The notes: generated from the letters alone by a model not told the origin. Counted from the stretch's first letter, positions 9,145 through 18,878 are shown. The stretch is 64,000 nucleotides of DNA from Lachnospiraceae bacterium (GCA_949383255.1 CASJPF010000007.1:54662-118661); one strand, 5' to 3'. Translations and numbers: made by a program.

Positions 9145-11136
9145 ATGAGAGTGGAAAAGACTACAGAAAACAGAAAATTAGATAAACACAGTATTAAGCA
9201 GATTATTATTCGCTATGTGACACAGTTGTCAATTTCATTGGGCATAATATTAGTGATTTTAATGATTGTGGCATCTTTGCGGTCAACTTCTGCTGTATTG
9301 CACGATAATTTACAGATTACAGCTCGAATTTCTGCACAGAATATCAGTTCCAATCTGCATCTGTTGACAGATAGAATGGACAGTATGGCACAAAAGTCAG
9401 AGTGGTCTGACACAAGCATGTCTGAGGCAGATATGCAGCAGCTAATTGACGCGTGTGAAGAGCGAGTGGAATTTGTGTGGATTGCGGCTTATGATACTAC
9501 AGGGGCAAAGCTGTATGGGGACAGTCAAGCGCCGATATCAATTGTTGGAAAAGTTTATTATGACTATCTAACACAAACACAAAATTTGACAATTGGAAAC
9601 CCAGAACATCAAGATGGTATCTGGCAAATCAGTGTGGGGATTCCAATATCAAACAAGGAAGGCGAGATTTTATTCTATTTGATTGGTAGTTATAAGTACG
9701 ATATGCTCAATGACGTGTTGTCCAATATTAATATTGGCAATAAGGGGATTGCATATATTGTAGATGGTCAGGGTGACATTATTGCGGATAAAAATATGAC
9801 AGATATGGATAAGACGAGAAATCTGTATGCAATGTACAGCTCCAAGACAAACCATCGTGTATTTGATGCTATGCTTGATTTTCGGACAGATACTAAAAGC
9901 GTATTTCTAAAAGGAGTACATTATTATATAGCCTATTCTCCAGTTGCAGGCACGAATTGGGTATTGCTGATAGCGGCACCGGGAGCCGATTTTCTTGGAA
10001 CCTTAATATGGTCTGTTGTGCTTAGTGTGTTGGTTATTATTGCGCTTCAGATTTACATAACAAAACGAACTGTTCAGATTGCTGACCAGATATCAGGTTC
10101 TCTTTCTCATGTGACAGACCGCCTTACACTGTTGGCGGCAGGAAATCTTAAGGAAAAAGTGGTTTTTGCGGATAATAATGAGGAGGTAGAGGTTTTGACG
10201 ACAGCACTGTCAAGTACAGTTTCTAGCCTTTCTAATTATATTGACAATATTACAGGATATTTAGGGTTGCTCTCCGCGGGGGATTACTCCAAAGAGATTG
10301 AGGGAGTTTTTGAAGGCGATTTTGTGGCAATACGCGAGGCGATGGCGCGAATTAGCGATGCCTTGAATGAGACCATGCATCGGATTCACGAGGCATCGGA
10401 GGCAGTCAGAAACAATTCTGCGGAGACGACAGCATATGCGAACAAACTCTATAATGGGTCGATTGAGCAGACAGATGCTTTAAAGCGCCTTACAGGAGAA
10501 ATGGATTTAATTACAGATAAGACAGATGAAATTGATGAGAATGCACAGCGTGTCAAAGAGAGTGCAGATGCAGCAAAACATCGGGTTGATGAGGGACAGC
10601 GGCAGATGGAAGGCATGTTGCAGACAATGGACAGCATTCACCATGATATGCAGGAGATTATTACAATTAGTCAGTTGATTGAGGAGATTTCTTCACAGAC
10701 GAGTCTTTTATCATTAAATGCTTCGATTGAGGCAGCGCGGGCGGGAGAGGCTGGAAAGGGGTTTGCGGTTGTGGCGCAGGAGATTGGAAAGTTGGCACAA
10801 CAGACTGCCTCTGCACTAGAGAAAACAGGAATGATTATTGGAAAGGCAAGCATGGCGATTGACGAGGGAATGCGCACAGCGCAGGATACAGCGGAATCTT
10901 TTTGCAAGGTAAATCAGGCAACCAACGAGTTTATGGAGATTTCTGAGAATCTAATTCAAATTACCGTGCAACAGAAAGAAGCAATTGATACTGCATCACA
11001 GGAAGTACAAACTGTGTTGTCAATTGCTGATACGAACCAACAGTTTGCGCGAGATACAGATGAGACAGCGGCAGTGTCGATGAAACAAGTGGAAGAGCTA
11101 GAACAGATTGTTTCAATGGTAAAACTGCGGACGTAA
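9145..11136 (+). CDS. methyl-accepting chemotaxis protein
   Basis: A 663-residue transmembrane chemoreceptor. The first helix is about residues 28-48. A periplasmic-type Cache sensor fold follows to about 280 ([15 protein letters not shown] and [18 protein letters not shown] are typical strands). The second helix is about 285-305, then HAMP, then the long signalling hairpin whose tip reads [20 protein letters not shown]. It should signal through CheA/CheW to the flagella in response to an extracellular ligand. The ATG has a GGGGGAA ribosome site 8 bases upstream. A small FMN-binding lipoprotein gene follows after 37 bases and may share its transcript. Confidence 0.93.
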   Translation: MRVEKTTENRKLDKHSIKQIIIRYVTQLSISLGIILVILMIVASLRSTSAVLHDNLQITARISAQNISSNLHLLTDRMDSMAQKSEWSDTSMSEADMQQLIDACEERVEFVWIAAYDTTGAKLYGDSQAPISIVGKVYYDYLTQTQNLTIGNPEHQDGIWQISVGIPISNKEGEILFYLIGSYKYDMLNDVLSNINIGNKGIAYIVDGQGDIIADKNMTDMDKTRNLYAMYSSKTNHRVFDAMLDFRTDTKSVFLKGVHYYIAYSPVAGTNWVLLIAAPGADFLGTLIWSVVLSVLVIIALQIYITKRTVQIADQISGSLSHVTDRLTLLAAGNLKEKVVFADNNEEVEVLTTALSSTVSSLSNYIDNITGYLGLLSAGDYSKEIEGVFEGDFVAIREAMARISDALNETMHRIHEASEAVRNNSAETTAYANKLYNGSIEQTDALKRLTGEMDLITDKTDEIDENAQRVKESADAAKHRVDEGQRQMEGMLQTMDSIHHDMQEIITISQLIEEISSQTSLLSLNASIEAARAGEAGKGFAVVAQEIGKLAQQTASALEKTGMIIGKASMAIDEGMRTAQDTAESFCKVNQATNEFMEISENLIQITVQQKEAIDTASQEVQTVLSIADTNQQFARDTDETAAVSMKQVEELEQIVSMVKLRT

Positions 11137-11173
11137 ATTATAAGAGAGCATATTTGTCAGGAGGGAAGATTTG

Positions 11174-11620
11174 ATGAAGCATTTACTTCATAGAATAATA
11201 GTTGTCTTGATGACAATAATCCTATTATCAGGAATATTTGTAGGATGTGGAAGTACAAAAGGCTTAAAAGATGGTTTTTATACTGCTGAGATGTCAGCAT
11301 ATAGTCATGGGTGGATGGAATATTTGATTATACAAGTCAAGAATAATAAGATTGTGTCAGCAGAATTTAATGCCAGAAATGAGAGCGGTTTTATTAAGGC
11401 ATGGGATAATGCTTATATGAAGAACATGATGCCAGGAAGTGCTACATATCCCAATAAATATACGCGTGAGTATGTACAACAGCTCATTGATGGTCAGACG
11501 GATACAAAGGTTGATGTTATTTCTGGTGCGACGAATTCTGGAAAAAATTTTGAAAAACTTGTTGTTGCGGTGCTAAAGCAGGCTGCTGTGGGAGATTCTT
11601 CAACAGTGGTTGTGGAGTGA
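11174..11620 (+). CDS. FMN-binding domain lipoprotein
   Basis: A 148-residue protein. A hydrophobic signal segment ends in the lipobox GIFVGC, so the mature protein is lipid-anchored outside the membrane. The rest is an FMN-binding domain: DGFYTAE, LIIQVKNNKIVSAEFNARNE and the terminal motif DVISGATNSGKNF. The threonine in SGAT is the residue to which FMN is covalently attached in flavinylated relatives. The ATG at 11174 is preferred over the TTG three bases earlier because the AGGAGGG site is then better spaced. It lies behind a chemoreceptor gene and ahead of a terminator. A redox or sensory role with that receptor is possible but not shown. Confidence 0.8.
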   Translation: MKHLLHRIIVVLMTIILLSGIFVGCGSTKGLKDGFYTAEMSAYSHGWMEYLIIQVKNNKIVSAEFNARNESGFIKAWDNAYMKNMMPGSATYPNKYTREYVQQLIDGQTDTKVDVISGATNSGKNFEKLVVAVLKQAAVGDSSTVVVE

Positions 11621-11632
11621 AAGTGATATAAG

Positions 11633-11687
11633 ACCTCTAAAGCAGATAAATGAAATATAGAAATCTGTTACTTTGGAGGTATTTTTT
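11633..11687 (+). terminator. terminator after the FMN-binding lipoprotein gene
   Basis: ACCTCTAAAG plus CAGAT pairs with ATCTG and CTTTGGAGGT across a loop of about 15 bases, and a run of six T follows. Confidence 0.6.
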
Positions 11688-11744
11688 ATGCTAGGATCAA
11701 AACACTTATCCAAATTTAGGGATATGGTATCACAAAAATATATT

Positions 11745-11976
11745 GATGACTATCTCCACAGGCGTTAATTCGGGCAGTCCCTGCCCTATAACAGTTATAT
11801 ATCGTACATTCTATTTTACGTGCTGAAGGACTGCTTGGTTTTCGCATTCTGATTTCTCAGCACAACCATCTATATACAGTTATCAATGTCGGTGTATGAA
11901 TAAATGGTAACAAAAAATTTATACTATGACAACCATTACTTTTGGCTATCTTAACCCACCGTCTAAAGCCAGTGGG
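11745..11976 (-). mobile_element. IS200/IS605-type tnpB relics
   Basis: The minus strand at 11745-11792 carries the same TnpB C-terminal coding sequence as the element near 6 kb: the segment GGGACTG, then CCGAATTAACGCCTGTGG, then AGATAGT aligns with its counterpart at 6000-6031. At 11955-11976, CCCACCGTCTAAAGCCAGTGGG is the reverse complement of that element's right-end hairpin type. The two pieces are not in the order expected for one intact element, so they are scrambled or derive from two copies. No gene is seen between them. Confidence 0.45.
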
Positions 11977-12011
11977 ATTGTGGTCGCCCTATTTTCAAAA
12001 CGAAATGCGTA

Positions 12012-12309
12012 GAAGTAGTATTAAACGGCAGTGGTTCCGTGAATGGCATTATTGTTATGTATGGAATATCCAGCCGTTCTGTTTTAAGGCAATGGATTAA
12101 GGTGTATAATGCCAATAGAGAACTTAAGCATTATGATCCCAAACAGGAGGTGTCATAAAACAGATGATAAAGTAGATGAGTTGGAATATTTAAGGTATGA
12201 AAACTTGTGGCTGAAGTGTCAGTTAGAAGAAAAGGATATGACAGTGGAACTGTTAAAAAGTGAAAGAATTCAAAAGGATGTGCGGCTTGGAAAAGTATGC
12301 CATGAGTAA
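12012..12309 (+). pseudogene. IS3-family orfA relic
   Basis: The frame gives EVVLNGSGSVNGIIVMYGIS, then SRSVLRQWIKVYNANRELK and HYDPKQEV, the helix-turn-helix half of an IS3-type OrfA. After a stop another frame gives HKTDDKVDELEYLRYENLWL, QLEEKDMTVELLK and a short tail, the coiled-coil end of the same protein. About 40 residues between the two parts are missing, so the relic carries an internal deletion. No orfB was seen. Confidence 0.7.
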
Positions 12310-12417
12310 CATATTTAACAATGGAATATTTTCATGAAAAAAATGGAGTGTTGAATGGATGTGCAGATACCTTTTCTAGAAAACAAACAAATATAAAGAG
12401 AAATGTTATGCATAGAA

Positions 12418-12450
12418 AATGCCTACACCTCAAATCGAAATGTAAGCATT
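12418..12450 (-). terminator. possible terminator of the choline-binding-type gene
   Basis: AATGCCTACA and TGTAAGCATT form a hairpin with one mismatch about 90 bases past the stop of the minus-strand gene. On that strand it runs into TTTTCT. The T-run is short, so the call is tentative. Confidence 0.35.
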
Positions 12451-12536
12451 ATCTGCATTAAATTTTAGATATTTCACCTGCCTGCTTGACAAGGGCATAT
12501 CAGTTGGGAGCACTGGCATTTTTTGTTGTTTGATTG

Positions 12537-13109
12537 TTAGAAGTCAATATCTACATCGGCAAGAAAGAATCGATTGACAGGAGTTACATCTTGCCCATTG
12601 TCAGCTGACACATCATGAAAGTAGACAACTACTTCGTTCCCGAGTGTATTTTTATAATCGGGAGTAGCCCAATAAGAACCATTATAATAAACGATGTTTC
12701 CTGCTAGGATGGCGTCAGCCCATGTGTCAAGGGAAGTAGTGCCGTAGTTTGCCCATCCTGCCTGAGTGGACGGAGTTATATTTTCATAAAAGTTTGTGCA
12801 GATTCCGTATTCATTAAAGTTAAACGTAAAAACATCGGTAACAAGTTCGGAAAATCGCATTTCTCCGGTCGGTTCGCAGTAGTACCAGTTTTCGTTTACC
12901 TTAGTCCATCCGGTCTCCATATAACCATTTGAATCAAAGAAATACCATTTTCCATCAATTAGTTGCCAAGTATTTGCAGGATTGGTCCCGTCATCATTTT
13001 GATACCAGTAACCAGTAGCGTTTTGCTGCCATTCTCCGGCGTAGCAGGTAATACTCGAAGAACACATTACAGATACTGCAAGTAGGGCGCCAATAAATTT
13101 CTTTTTCAT
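12537..13109 (-). CDS. secreted choline-binding-type repeat protein
   Basis: A 190-residue protein with a signal peptide (MKKKFIGALLAVSVMCSSS, cleavage near CYA-GEW). Three aromatic repeats of the cell-wall/glucan-binding type follow: GYWYQNDDGTNPANTWQLID, GKWYFFDSNGYMETGWTKV and ENWYYCEPTGEM. The C-terminal 110 residues resemble nothing I recognise; they are rich in Asn, Thr and aromatic residues and contain the metal-site-like string VDIDF at the end. The repeats should hold the protein to the cell wall or to extracellular glucan. It is surrounded by insertion-sequence relics. Confidence 0.75.
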   Translation of the reverse strand: MKKKFIGALLAVSVMCSSSITCYAGEWQQNATGYWYQNDDGTNPANTWQLIDGKWYFFDSNGYMETGWTKVNENWYYCEPTGEMRFSELVTDVFTFNFNEYGICTNFYENITPSTQAGWANYGTTSLDTWADAILAGNIVYYNGSYWATPDYKNTLGNEVVVYFHDVSADNGQDVTPVNRFFLADVDIDF

Positions 13110-13227
13110 TTGAATACCTCTCTTTCTTTGAATAAATTAACCTGTTGGGCTAGATAAAATTGAAGAAACTTTAACAAAATATGCTATCCTATTTGTAGGA
13201 GATATAAAATCGAAAGGAGGCATCATT

Positions 13228-13575
13228 ATGTTGAAGTTCCAAAATAATAATACCACTGTTATAGCAACTTTTAAAGACTTTATTTTAATCGTTTATGTTA
13301 TTATTGATAACTTGTATCATCAGTTTGCTCCACCACAAGTCATAAACAGGCGGTATGTGTTAGATGCTAAACTGTCTGACTCTGAAATCATTACTATCAG
13401 TATTTGCGGCGGGCTGGCAGGCATTGATTCGGAAAATGTATGGTTTTCCTTTGTAAGATAAAACTACTGCCATCTCTTCCCGAAACTTTGCAGCCAGAAC
13501 CATTTTAACAGAACAAGACGTGCACTTCTGCAAACGATAGAACTACTGCAGCAAAAAATTATTTCTGTTTTTAAC
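13228..13575 (+). pseudogene. DDE transposase N-terminal fragment, interrupted by a stop
   Basis: An ATG with an AAAGGAGG site starts 77 codons that include AKLSDSEIITISICGGLAGI and the string SENVWFSFVR. A TAA at 13459 interrupts the frame, and the same frame continues NYCHLFPKLCSQNHFNRTRR and ALLQTIELLQQKIISVFN. This is the N-terminal third of an IS982/IS4-like transposase. One codon change (AAA to TAA) would account for the stop. The frame then runs into antisense sequence of a sulfhydrylase fragment, so the rest was deleted. Family assignment is from memory of related gut-bacterial transposases. Confidence 0.6.
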
Positions 13576-13842
13576 CGTTCTATATCAAAAACTGTCAATG
13601 CCCGGTTCGCAATCGTTTCTCCAAATACCGCCTTTGTGTTTGGTTGAAATGCAGCCCCTATTTCTTCATCCGTTGCATTTTTATCAATATAAATGCACTC
13701 AATTCCTAACTGTCTGAGAGTATGTGAAAACAGATTGACAGAACCACCATAAATTTCTGTGGTACTAATAAAACTGTCTCCCGCATTACAGATATTGAGC
13801 AGCGACAATAGCACTGCCGCCTGACCTGATGTGGTACATAAA
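13576..13842 (-). pseudogene. O-acetylhomoserine sulfhydrylase internal fragment
   Basis: The minus strand reads LCTTSGQAAVLLSLLNICNA, GDSFISTTEIYGG, LFSHTLRQLGIECIYIDKNA and VFGETIANRALTVFDIER. This is part of the PLP domain of the Cys/Met-metabolism enzyme that makes homocysteine from O-acetylhomoserine and sulfide. Neither end is present. One side joins the transposase fragment and the other joins a LysR-type gene in the same direction. No catalytic lysine region remains, so it is inactive. Confidence 0.75.
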
Positions 13843-13849
13843 TTTTTTT

Positions 13850-14595
13850 CCCGCGGACAAATGTATATCCGTCCAAACCAATCATCAGATTCACAATAGC
13901 AGCACGGTCACTGACTTTAATGCTCCTTTCCACAGGCTCGTTGCTGAAAAGCTCCTCTGAAAAATTGGAGGATTCATAGGTTCCCTGCACAAAACTAAGC
14001 CAGGGATATGGTCTTAAATCCTCCAGTTTAACCGATGTACGTTTTGCCAGCGGGTGATTTATGCCAATAAAAATGTGAGGCATTGCCGTAAACAGTTCAT
14101 AAAAGTTCAAATTATACTCCTCAAACAGCTTTCTTAGTACATTTTCATTGTTGTTGCAAAGATACAGGATTCCCAAATCACTGAACCTGTTTCGTACATC
14201 TTCCACAATCTGGTGTGTCTGCGTTTCATTCAGGATAAACTCAAACCTTTCCTGTCCAAAATGCTGTACCAGTTCCACAAACGCATTTGCCGTAAAGGTA
14301 TAATGCTGCGTGGAAACACAAAATCTTTGTTTTGCAGGTTTTTATCAACATATTTTGATTCCAGAAGTTCCATCTGTTGAACAACCTGCCTTGCATATCC
14401 TAAAAACTCCATGCCCTCCTTTGTCAGTGCCACTCCTGCCCGGCAGCGGCTGAAAATGGTGATTCCAGCTTCCTTTTCTACTTCTTTGATAGCACCGGAA
14501 AGACTTGGCTGGGAAATATACAGTTCTTTTGCCGCTTCTGTAATAGAACCCCTTTCTGCAACGACTATCATGTATTTTAATTGTTGTAACGTCAT
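13850..14595 (-). pseudogene. LysR family regulator, frameshifted and truncated
   Basis: The start at 14595 has a GGAGGAAGT ribosome site. The N-terminal helix-turn-helix is clear (MTLQQLKYMIVVAERGSITE and ISQPSLSGAIKEVEKE). A frameshift near 14340 separates it from the effector domain, which continues in another frame as KQRFCVSTQHYTFTANAF and then VQHFGQERFEFILNETQTHQ. The protein stops matching after IGLDGYT, where the sulfhydrylase fragment begins. LysR regulators next to sulfhydrylase genes usually control sulfur amino-acid genes, and a deletion appears to have fused the two here. Confidence 0.75.
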
Positions 14596-14648
14596 ACTTC
14601 CTCCTATCTCAGCAATCTGATAATAGTCTGATTGTAAAACAGTTTGCA

Positions 14649-15014
14649 TCAGACAATATCATATCCAGCCAAAGATAATATCTTTAAAGCTCTGTCAAAA
14701 TTTTCTTTTTTCACAAAAATATAATCTGTATTGAAAGTTGATATTGCAAAAATACTAATTTCATTATCAGTAAGAATACCCGATAATTTAGATAAAATTC
14801 CAATCAATGAAAAATCTAACACTTCCTGTATTCTAAATCCTTTCCACCCATCCTCCCGCTCTAACGTATTGGCAGGTGTATCTTCCGTAACACACACCAA
14901 AGAACATTCTTCATCTGTTTTTCCAATGAAATAAAACTCTTTATTTAAATTAATGTCAAATTCTGATGCAACTTTACAGACAGTTATATCATAGTTCAAT
15001 TTTTTAAGTTCCAT
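14649..15014 (-). CDS. ACT domain protein (COG3603/CASTOR-like)
   Basis: The start is placed at the ATG at 15014, which has a TTTGGAG site; a longer frame to 15080 runs into an acetyltransferase relic. The 121-residue product begins MELKKLNYDITVCKVASEFD. It includes FSLIGILSKLSGILTDNEIS, where an ACT ligand-binding helix lies, and ends FNTDYIFVKKENFDRALKIL. Such small ACT proteins are thought to bind amino acids; their partner is unknown. The gene appears intact amid decayed neighbours and ends 54 bases before the broken LysR gene. Confidence 0.75.
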   Translation of the reverse strand: MELKKLNYDITVCKVASEFDINLNKEFYFIGKTDEECSLVCVTEDTPANTLEREDGWKGFRIQEVLDFSLIGILSKLSGILTDNEISIFAISTFNTDYIFVKKENFDRALKILSLAGYDIV

Positions 15015-15052
15015 AATTATCTCCAAACTGACAGTTGTAAACGTTAAATTTA

Positions 15053-15168
15053 TTATCTCGAAAGGCTTTTTTTCATCCAAATATGAGGACAGCCTTCATC
15101 ATCATGAATATCTTCAAATTCAGTAAAACCTAAATTTTGACAAAAAGCAATTATCCTGCATTGGGCGT
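15053..15168 (-). pseudogene. GNAT acetyltransferase, C-terminal scrap
   Basis: About 38 codons read CRIIAFCQNLGFTEFEDIHD and then DEGCPHIWMKKSLSR before a stop. This is the last motif-B part of a GNAT acetyltransferase. No upstream part remains. Confidence 0.45.
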
Positions 15169-15805
15169 GTAAAGATATACTTTCCACCATTTTATTGGTT
15201 TGCCGCTATCAATAACATTGAAATTATAGCATATGTCTGGCTGAATCACAATAATATCTCTCGTTCTTTTGGCTTCCCCTTTTTCTTTTCTTCAACTTTG
15301 TCTGCTTGTCTGCCTTGTGGTAGTCCCGATACTTTGCCTGACAATTTCTTTTATCATATTTTCCAACAGATAAGGATATAAATAAACTATGCTTTAATAT
15401 AGCTTTTTCCTATATTTCATAATATGTATCTACTGTTTATATTAGTTTTTTCTGTATTCTGAAAACCAGAACTCTTTAACTTCTGTAATTCCGAAAATCA
15501 GAATATAACAATACTGATAATAATTAGATTGAGTATAGTTATACTGAATTAATCCTATCCTAAATCCTTCTCTTTGCATCGTGGACAATGGCTACTACGG
15601 CTGAATCCTCCTATTTCTACCTATTACTAAAAGAAATATCTTTCACTTTTCTTCTCAAAATCTTTCGGCTCTCTGACAAAATCATTATATATTGTATAAT
15701 CATTAATTATGATATTAGAATTGCTGATGATGCTTTTTAAATAGACCGTTTCCCTGTCCTTTGAACGAGGATAAATTTTTGGTGACATAAATGGCTCCTT
15801 TCTTG
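15169..15805. other. AT-rich gap, no gene recognised
   Basis: This stretch of about 640 bases is AT-rich with stops in all frames. A minus-strand string near 15270-15350 reads CQAKYRDYHKADKQTKLKKR, basic and without a start or ribosome site, perhaps a scrap of a lost gene. Nothing else could be identified. Confidence 0.4.
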
Positions 15806-16096
15806 CTATGCAAAGGGAAAAATATATTTTCTGATGTTTTTAAAGTGATTGTTTTGTATAAGGTATACTGTCCGTTCATTTGCAGAATAAACAAAGGATA
15901 CTCTGGTCGCCCACACGCCCTCTTGCCGGACAGCATGAAGCAACGTAAATGCGTCAGAAAGTAAAAACTTATTTTTGTAGCTGTCTAATAACTGCAAAGC
16001 CCGTTCATACCTGTCATCGCCCGGCACAATAAAATTTTTCGTGCTTTCTGGCTTTATCAAAGAATATTGATTACCAATGTGCGACCATAATAGCAT
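15806..16096 (-). pseudogene. choloylglycine-hydrolase-like Ntn hydrolase, C-terminal fragment
   Basis: A 96-residue frame without a ribosome site. FTLLHAVRQEGVWATRVSFV followed by YSANERTVYLIQNNHFKNIR resembles the end of linear-amide C-N hydrolases (bile salt hydrolase/penicillin acylase family) or a related C45-type peptidase. In that family this part forms the last strands of the alpha-beta-beta-alpha fold. The N-terminal nucleophile region is absent, so the fragment cannot be active. Confidence 0.5.
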
Positions 16097-16318
16097 CTAT
16101 AAGAATATTTGTTGTATTTTATCATTATATTACTCATTCTATAAGATGTATAAAAATAGCAATCTCTAGAAATACTGTGGATAAAAATATATAGAGACTA
16201 CTTCTTTGATCCATGTGATAAAATCGCGTGTTTTCTGTGTTCTTTTTATTCTAAAATGTTTCATTTTATCAAAATTTGTGATAAAATATTGAAAAAATAT
16301 ACTTTAGGAGGAAAAAGA

Positions 16319-17032
16319 ATGAATGGACATCAATATGAACATCAATGTGCAAAGCGACTAAAGAGTAAAGGTTTTTATAATGTGTCAGTCACAAAAGGCA
16401 GTGGCGATCAAGGAATAGATGTTATTGCATACAGCGGAGGAAAAAAGTATGGGATACAGTGCAAACACTATTCTTCCCCTGTGGGAAATCATGCAGTTCA
16501 GGAAGCTTTTGCAGGAGCAAGATATTATAATTGCAATGTTGCTGTTGTAATGACAAATAATACCTTCACACGATCTGCAAAAGATTTGGCGAGTAAAACG
16601 GATGTGCTTTTATGGGATAAAAATAAAATACCATCAGGCACAAATGGTTTTTGGCTTACAAAATACGTAGGATTATTTGTTTTCATTATGGGAATTTTAG
16701 CAACAATAGCAATGTGGAAAACAGATAATATAAAACTTCCGGCATTACAAATGGTACAGATGGGGTCTCTTGTTCTGGGTGGATTGTTTGCTGTTTTTGA
16801 GTATGGAAATTGGAAGATGTCTTTTCTTTCAGGTATTGCCTATTTTCTTTCGGGGTTTATGAATATAATATTTATTTTAATAACAAAGGGTAAGTTTGGA
16901 TATGATTTAATATTTTTCTTGACAATTGTGTTAATATCATTTATAAGAGCAAGTTACTTGTATAAGAGAGTGAATGGATTTCATATTTGGAAAAATGGAC
17001 TTCGTGGGTTTATTAACAGTAGTTTTCGGTGA
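16319..17032 (+). CDS. Mrr-type restriction endonuclease domain membrane protein
   Basis: The start is placed at the ATG at 16319, which has a TTTAGGAGG site, giving 237 residues. The first 110 residues form an Mrr_cat/PD-(D/E)XK domain. It begins YEHQCAKRLKSKGFYNV and has active-site pattern GDQGIDVIA (Asp34) and YGIQCKHY (Gln47, Lys49). The remainder is hydrophobic, with about four helices (GLFVFIMGILATIAM, LVLGGLFAVF, FLSGIAYFLSGFM, FLTIVLISFI). The nuclease domain should therefore face the cytoplasm, tied to the membrane. Such proteins may cleave incoming or modified DNA; no methylase or other defence gene lies nearby. A 19-bp perfect hairpin follows the gene. Confidence 0.75.
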   Translation: MNGHQYEHQCAKRLKSKGFYNVSVTKGSGDQGIDVIAYSGGKKYGIQCKHYSSPVGNHAVQEAFAGARYYNCNVAVVMTNNTFTRSAKDLASKTDVLLWDKNKIPSGTNGFWLTKYVGLFVFIMGILATIAMWKTDNIKLPALQMVQMGSLVLGGLFAVFEYGNWKMSFLSGIAYFLSGFMNIIFILITKGKFGYDLIFFLTIVLISFIRASYLYKRVNGFHIWKNGLRGFINSSFR

Positions 17033-17065
17033 TAGAAAGATAAGCCATTATCGTTATTTGGTTGT

Positions 17066-17109
17066 GTACACAAAAAAGTGCAACAAATGGGTTGCACTTT
17101 TTTGTGTAC
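17066..17109. terminator. perfect 19-bp hairpin
   Basis: GTACACAAAAAAGTGCAAC and its exact reverse complement are separated by six bases. The six-T run lies inside the stem, so it can act as a terminator in either direction. It separates the nuclease gene from the aspartate-pathway operon. Confidence 0.65.
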
Positions 17110-17202
17110 TATGATAACATGTATTGCAGTGACGCACAAATGTCCTTGCTAGGAAAACATGATTGTTGGTGTTGTGTATTAGGAAAAGGAAATGAAGATC
17201 GT

Positions 17203-17646
17203 ATGGAAGAATCAACAACCTATTTTGTTGTAAAAAGGAGAGCTTTACCAGATGTTTTATTGAAGGTGGTCGAGGTAAACAGACTTTTGGAGACACAAAA
17301 AGTGTCATCGGTTCAGGAAGCAGTTGAGCGAGTGGGAATAAGCAGAAGTTCTTATTATAAATATAAGGAAGATATCTTTCCGTTTCATGATTCCGCGCAG
17401 GGAACAACGCTTACACTGGCCTGTAGAATGGATGATGAACCAGGGCTTTTATCAGATGTGCTGAAAGTAGTGGCAGAATTTGGAGCCAATATTCTTACAA
17501 TACATCAGACAATACCAATTAATGGGATTGCATCTCTTTCGTTGAGCATTCAAATATTAGACATTACAAGTGATGTGTCGGCGATGGTGACAAAGATGGA
17601 GCAACAAAGAGGAGTGCACAATGTTAAGGTGTTGGGCAGGGAATGA
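17203..17646 (+). CDS. pheB: ACT domain protein PheB (UPF0735)
   Basis: A 147-residue protein beginning MEESTTYFVVKRRALPDVLL. An N-terminal helix-turn-helix-like region (VSSVQEAVERVGISRSSYYK) precedes a C-terminal ACT domain (DEPGLLSDVLKVVAEFGANI). This is the PheB/UPF0735 layout, usually next to homoserine dehydrogenase, as here. It is presumably an amino-acid-responsive regulator; its molecular action is not established. The ATG at 17203 was chosen because the family starts here, although the AAAGGA site is about 12 bases away. It precedes hom with about 30 bases between them. Confidence 0.8.
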   Translation: MEESTTYFVVKRRALPDVLLKVVEVNRLLETQKVSSVQEAVERVGISRSSYYKYKEDIFPFHDSAQGTTLTLACRMDDEPGLLSDVLKVVAEFGANILTIHQTIPINGIASLSLSIQILDITSDVSAMVTKMEQQRGVHNVKVLGRE

Positions 17647-17675
17647 GCAGAGAAAATACAGGAGGTCGGTGTAAA

Positions 17676-18878
17676 ATGGTAAAGACAGCAATATTGGGAT
17701 ATGGTACGGTGGGAAGCGGTGTATATGAAGTTCTCAAAAAGAACAAAGATGTGATTTCTGGTAAATTAGGGGAAGAGATACAGGTTAAATATGTGCTTGA
17801 CTTAAGAGAATTTGAGGGAGATCCAGTACAAGATGTATTAGTTCACGATATGAACTTGATTCTTGATGATCCAGAAGTGCAAATTGTGTGTGAGACTATG
17901 GGGGGTGAGCATCCAGCGTATGATTTTACAAAAAGTGCACTTGAGCGTGGCAAAAGTGTATGCACTTCCAATAAAGAGCTTGTGGAAAAGCATGGTCCAG
18001 AGCTGATAAAGATTGCAGAAAAACATCAGTGTAGTTATCTGTTTGAAGCAAGTGTGGGCGGCGGCATACCGATTATTAGACCGCTGCGGACATCTCTTGC
18101 GCAGGAGGAAATTCTTTCCATAACAGGGATTCTAAATGGTACTACCAATTATATACTGACTAAGATGGAGACAGAGGGACTTGCCTTTGACACTGTGTTA
18201 GCAAGAGCACAGGAGAAAGGATATGCAGAAAAAAATCCAGATGCCGATATTCTTGGGTATGATGCTTGCAGAAAAATTTCAATTCTCACATCATTAGCGT
18301 ATGGAAAAAAGGTTGATTTTCAGGATATTACCACAGAAGGAATTACAGCAATCACAGATATAGATTTTGCCTATGCAAAAAAAATGGGTGCAACCATCAA
18401 ACTTTTTGCAAAGAGTGTTAAGAAAAATGGAAAGTATTATGCCATTGTAGCGCCGTTTATGGTAAAACCGGAGAATCCGCTCTATGCAGTAAAAGGAGTG
18501 TTTAATGCCATTTTAGTGAACGCGAATATGGGCGGAGAAACAATGTACTATGGCAAAGGCGCAGGAAAGCTTGCAACGGCGAGTGCAGTTGTGGCAGATG
18601 TTCTGGATTGTGCAAGGCATATTGGCAAACATTTGGATATTAAATGGGAGGATGAGAGACTTGAGATTTCTCCGATTGATGGTGCTGTGAGAAAGTTTTT
18701 TGTGCGTGTCTCCTTGACAGATGAAGAACAGATTAAAAAGGTGTTTGGCGAGGTTGAAATGTTTACAGGAGTGGCAAAAGGTGAGTGCGGATTTGTTACA
18801 GAAGAGATGACAGAGGCAGCGTATAGGGAAAGAGCAGCGAAATTTGACAATGTATTGTCTATGATTAGAGTCGATTAG
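17676..18878 (+). CDS. hom: homoserine dehydrogenase
   Basis: A 400-residue enzyme that reduces aspartate semialdehyde to homoserine with NAD(P)H, feeding threonine and methionine synthesis. TAILGYGTVGSGVYEVL is the Rossmann nucleotide site. CTSNKELVEKHGPEL and FEASVGGGIPIIRPLR follow. Substrate residues lie in ILNGTTNYILTKME and YAEKNPDADILGYDACRKI, and the C-terminal ACT domain is about residues 325-400. The ATG at 17676 has an AGGAGGT site; an upstream in-frame ATG at 17643 overlaps the pheB stop and is less likely. It forms an operon with pheB and probably lysC. Confidence 0.92.
   Translation: MVKTAILGYGTVGSGVYEVLKKNKDVISGKLGEEIQVKYVLDLREFEGDPVQDVLVHDMNLILDDPEVQIVCETMGGEHPAYDFTKSALERGKSVCTSNKELVEKHGPELIKIAEKHQCSYLFEASVGGGIPIIRPLRTSLAQEEILSITGILNGTTNYILTKMETEGLAFDTVLARAQEKGYAEKNPDADILGYDACRKISILTSLAYGKKVDFQDITTEGITAITDIDFAYAKKMGATIKLFAKSVKKNGKYYAIVAPFMVKPENPLYAVKGVFNAILVNANMGGETMYYGKGAGKLATASAVVADVLDCARHIGKHLDIKWEDERLEISPIDGAVRKFFVRVSLTDEEQIKKVFGEVEMFTGVAKGECGFVTEEMTEAAYRERAAKFDNVLSMIRVD

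Noticed and set aside
11688..11768. Short ORF MLGSKHLSKFRDM after the FMN-binding gene
   Set aside because: It overlaps the minus-strand tnpB end relic, and the GGAGG before it is part of a terminator stem.
13464..13575. Continuation of the sulfhydrylase frame to 13464
   Set aside because: This part is antisense of the transposase, which continues in frame past its stop codon; similarity to the enzyme ends near 13576.
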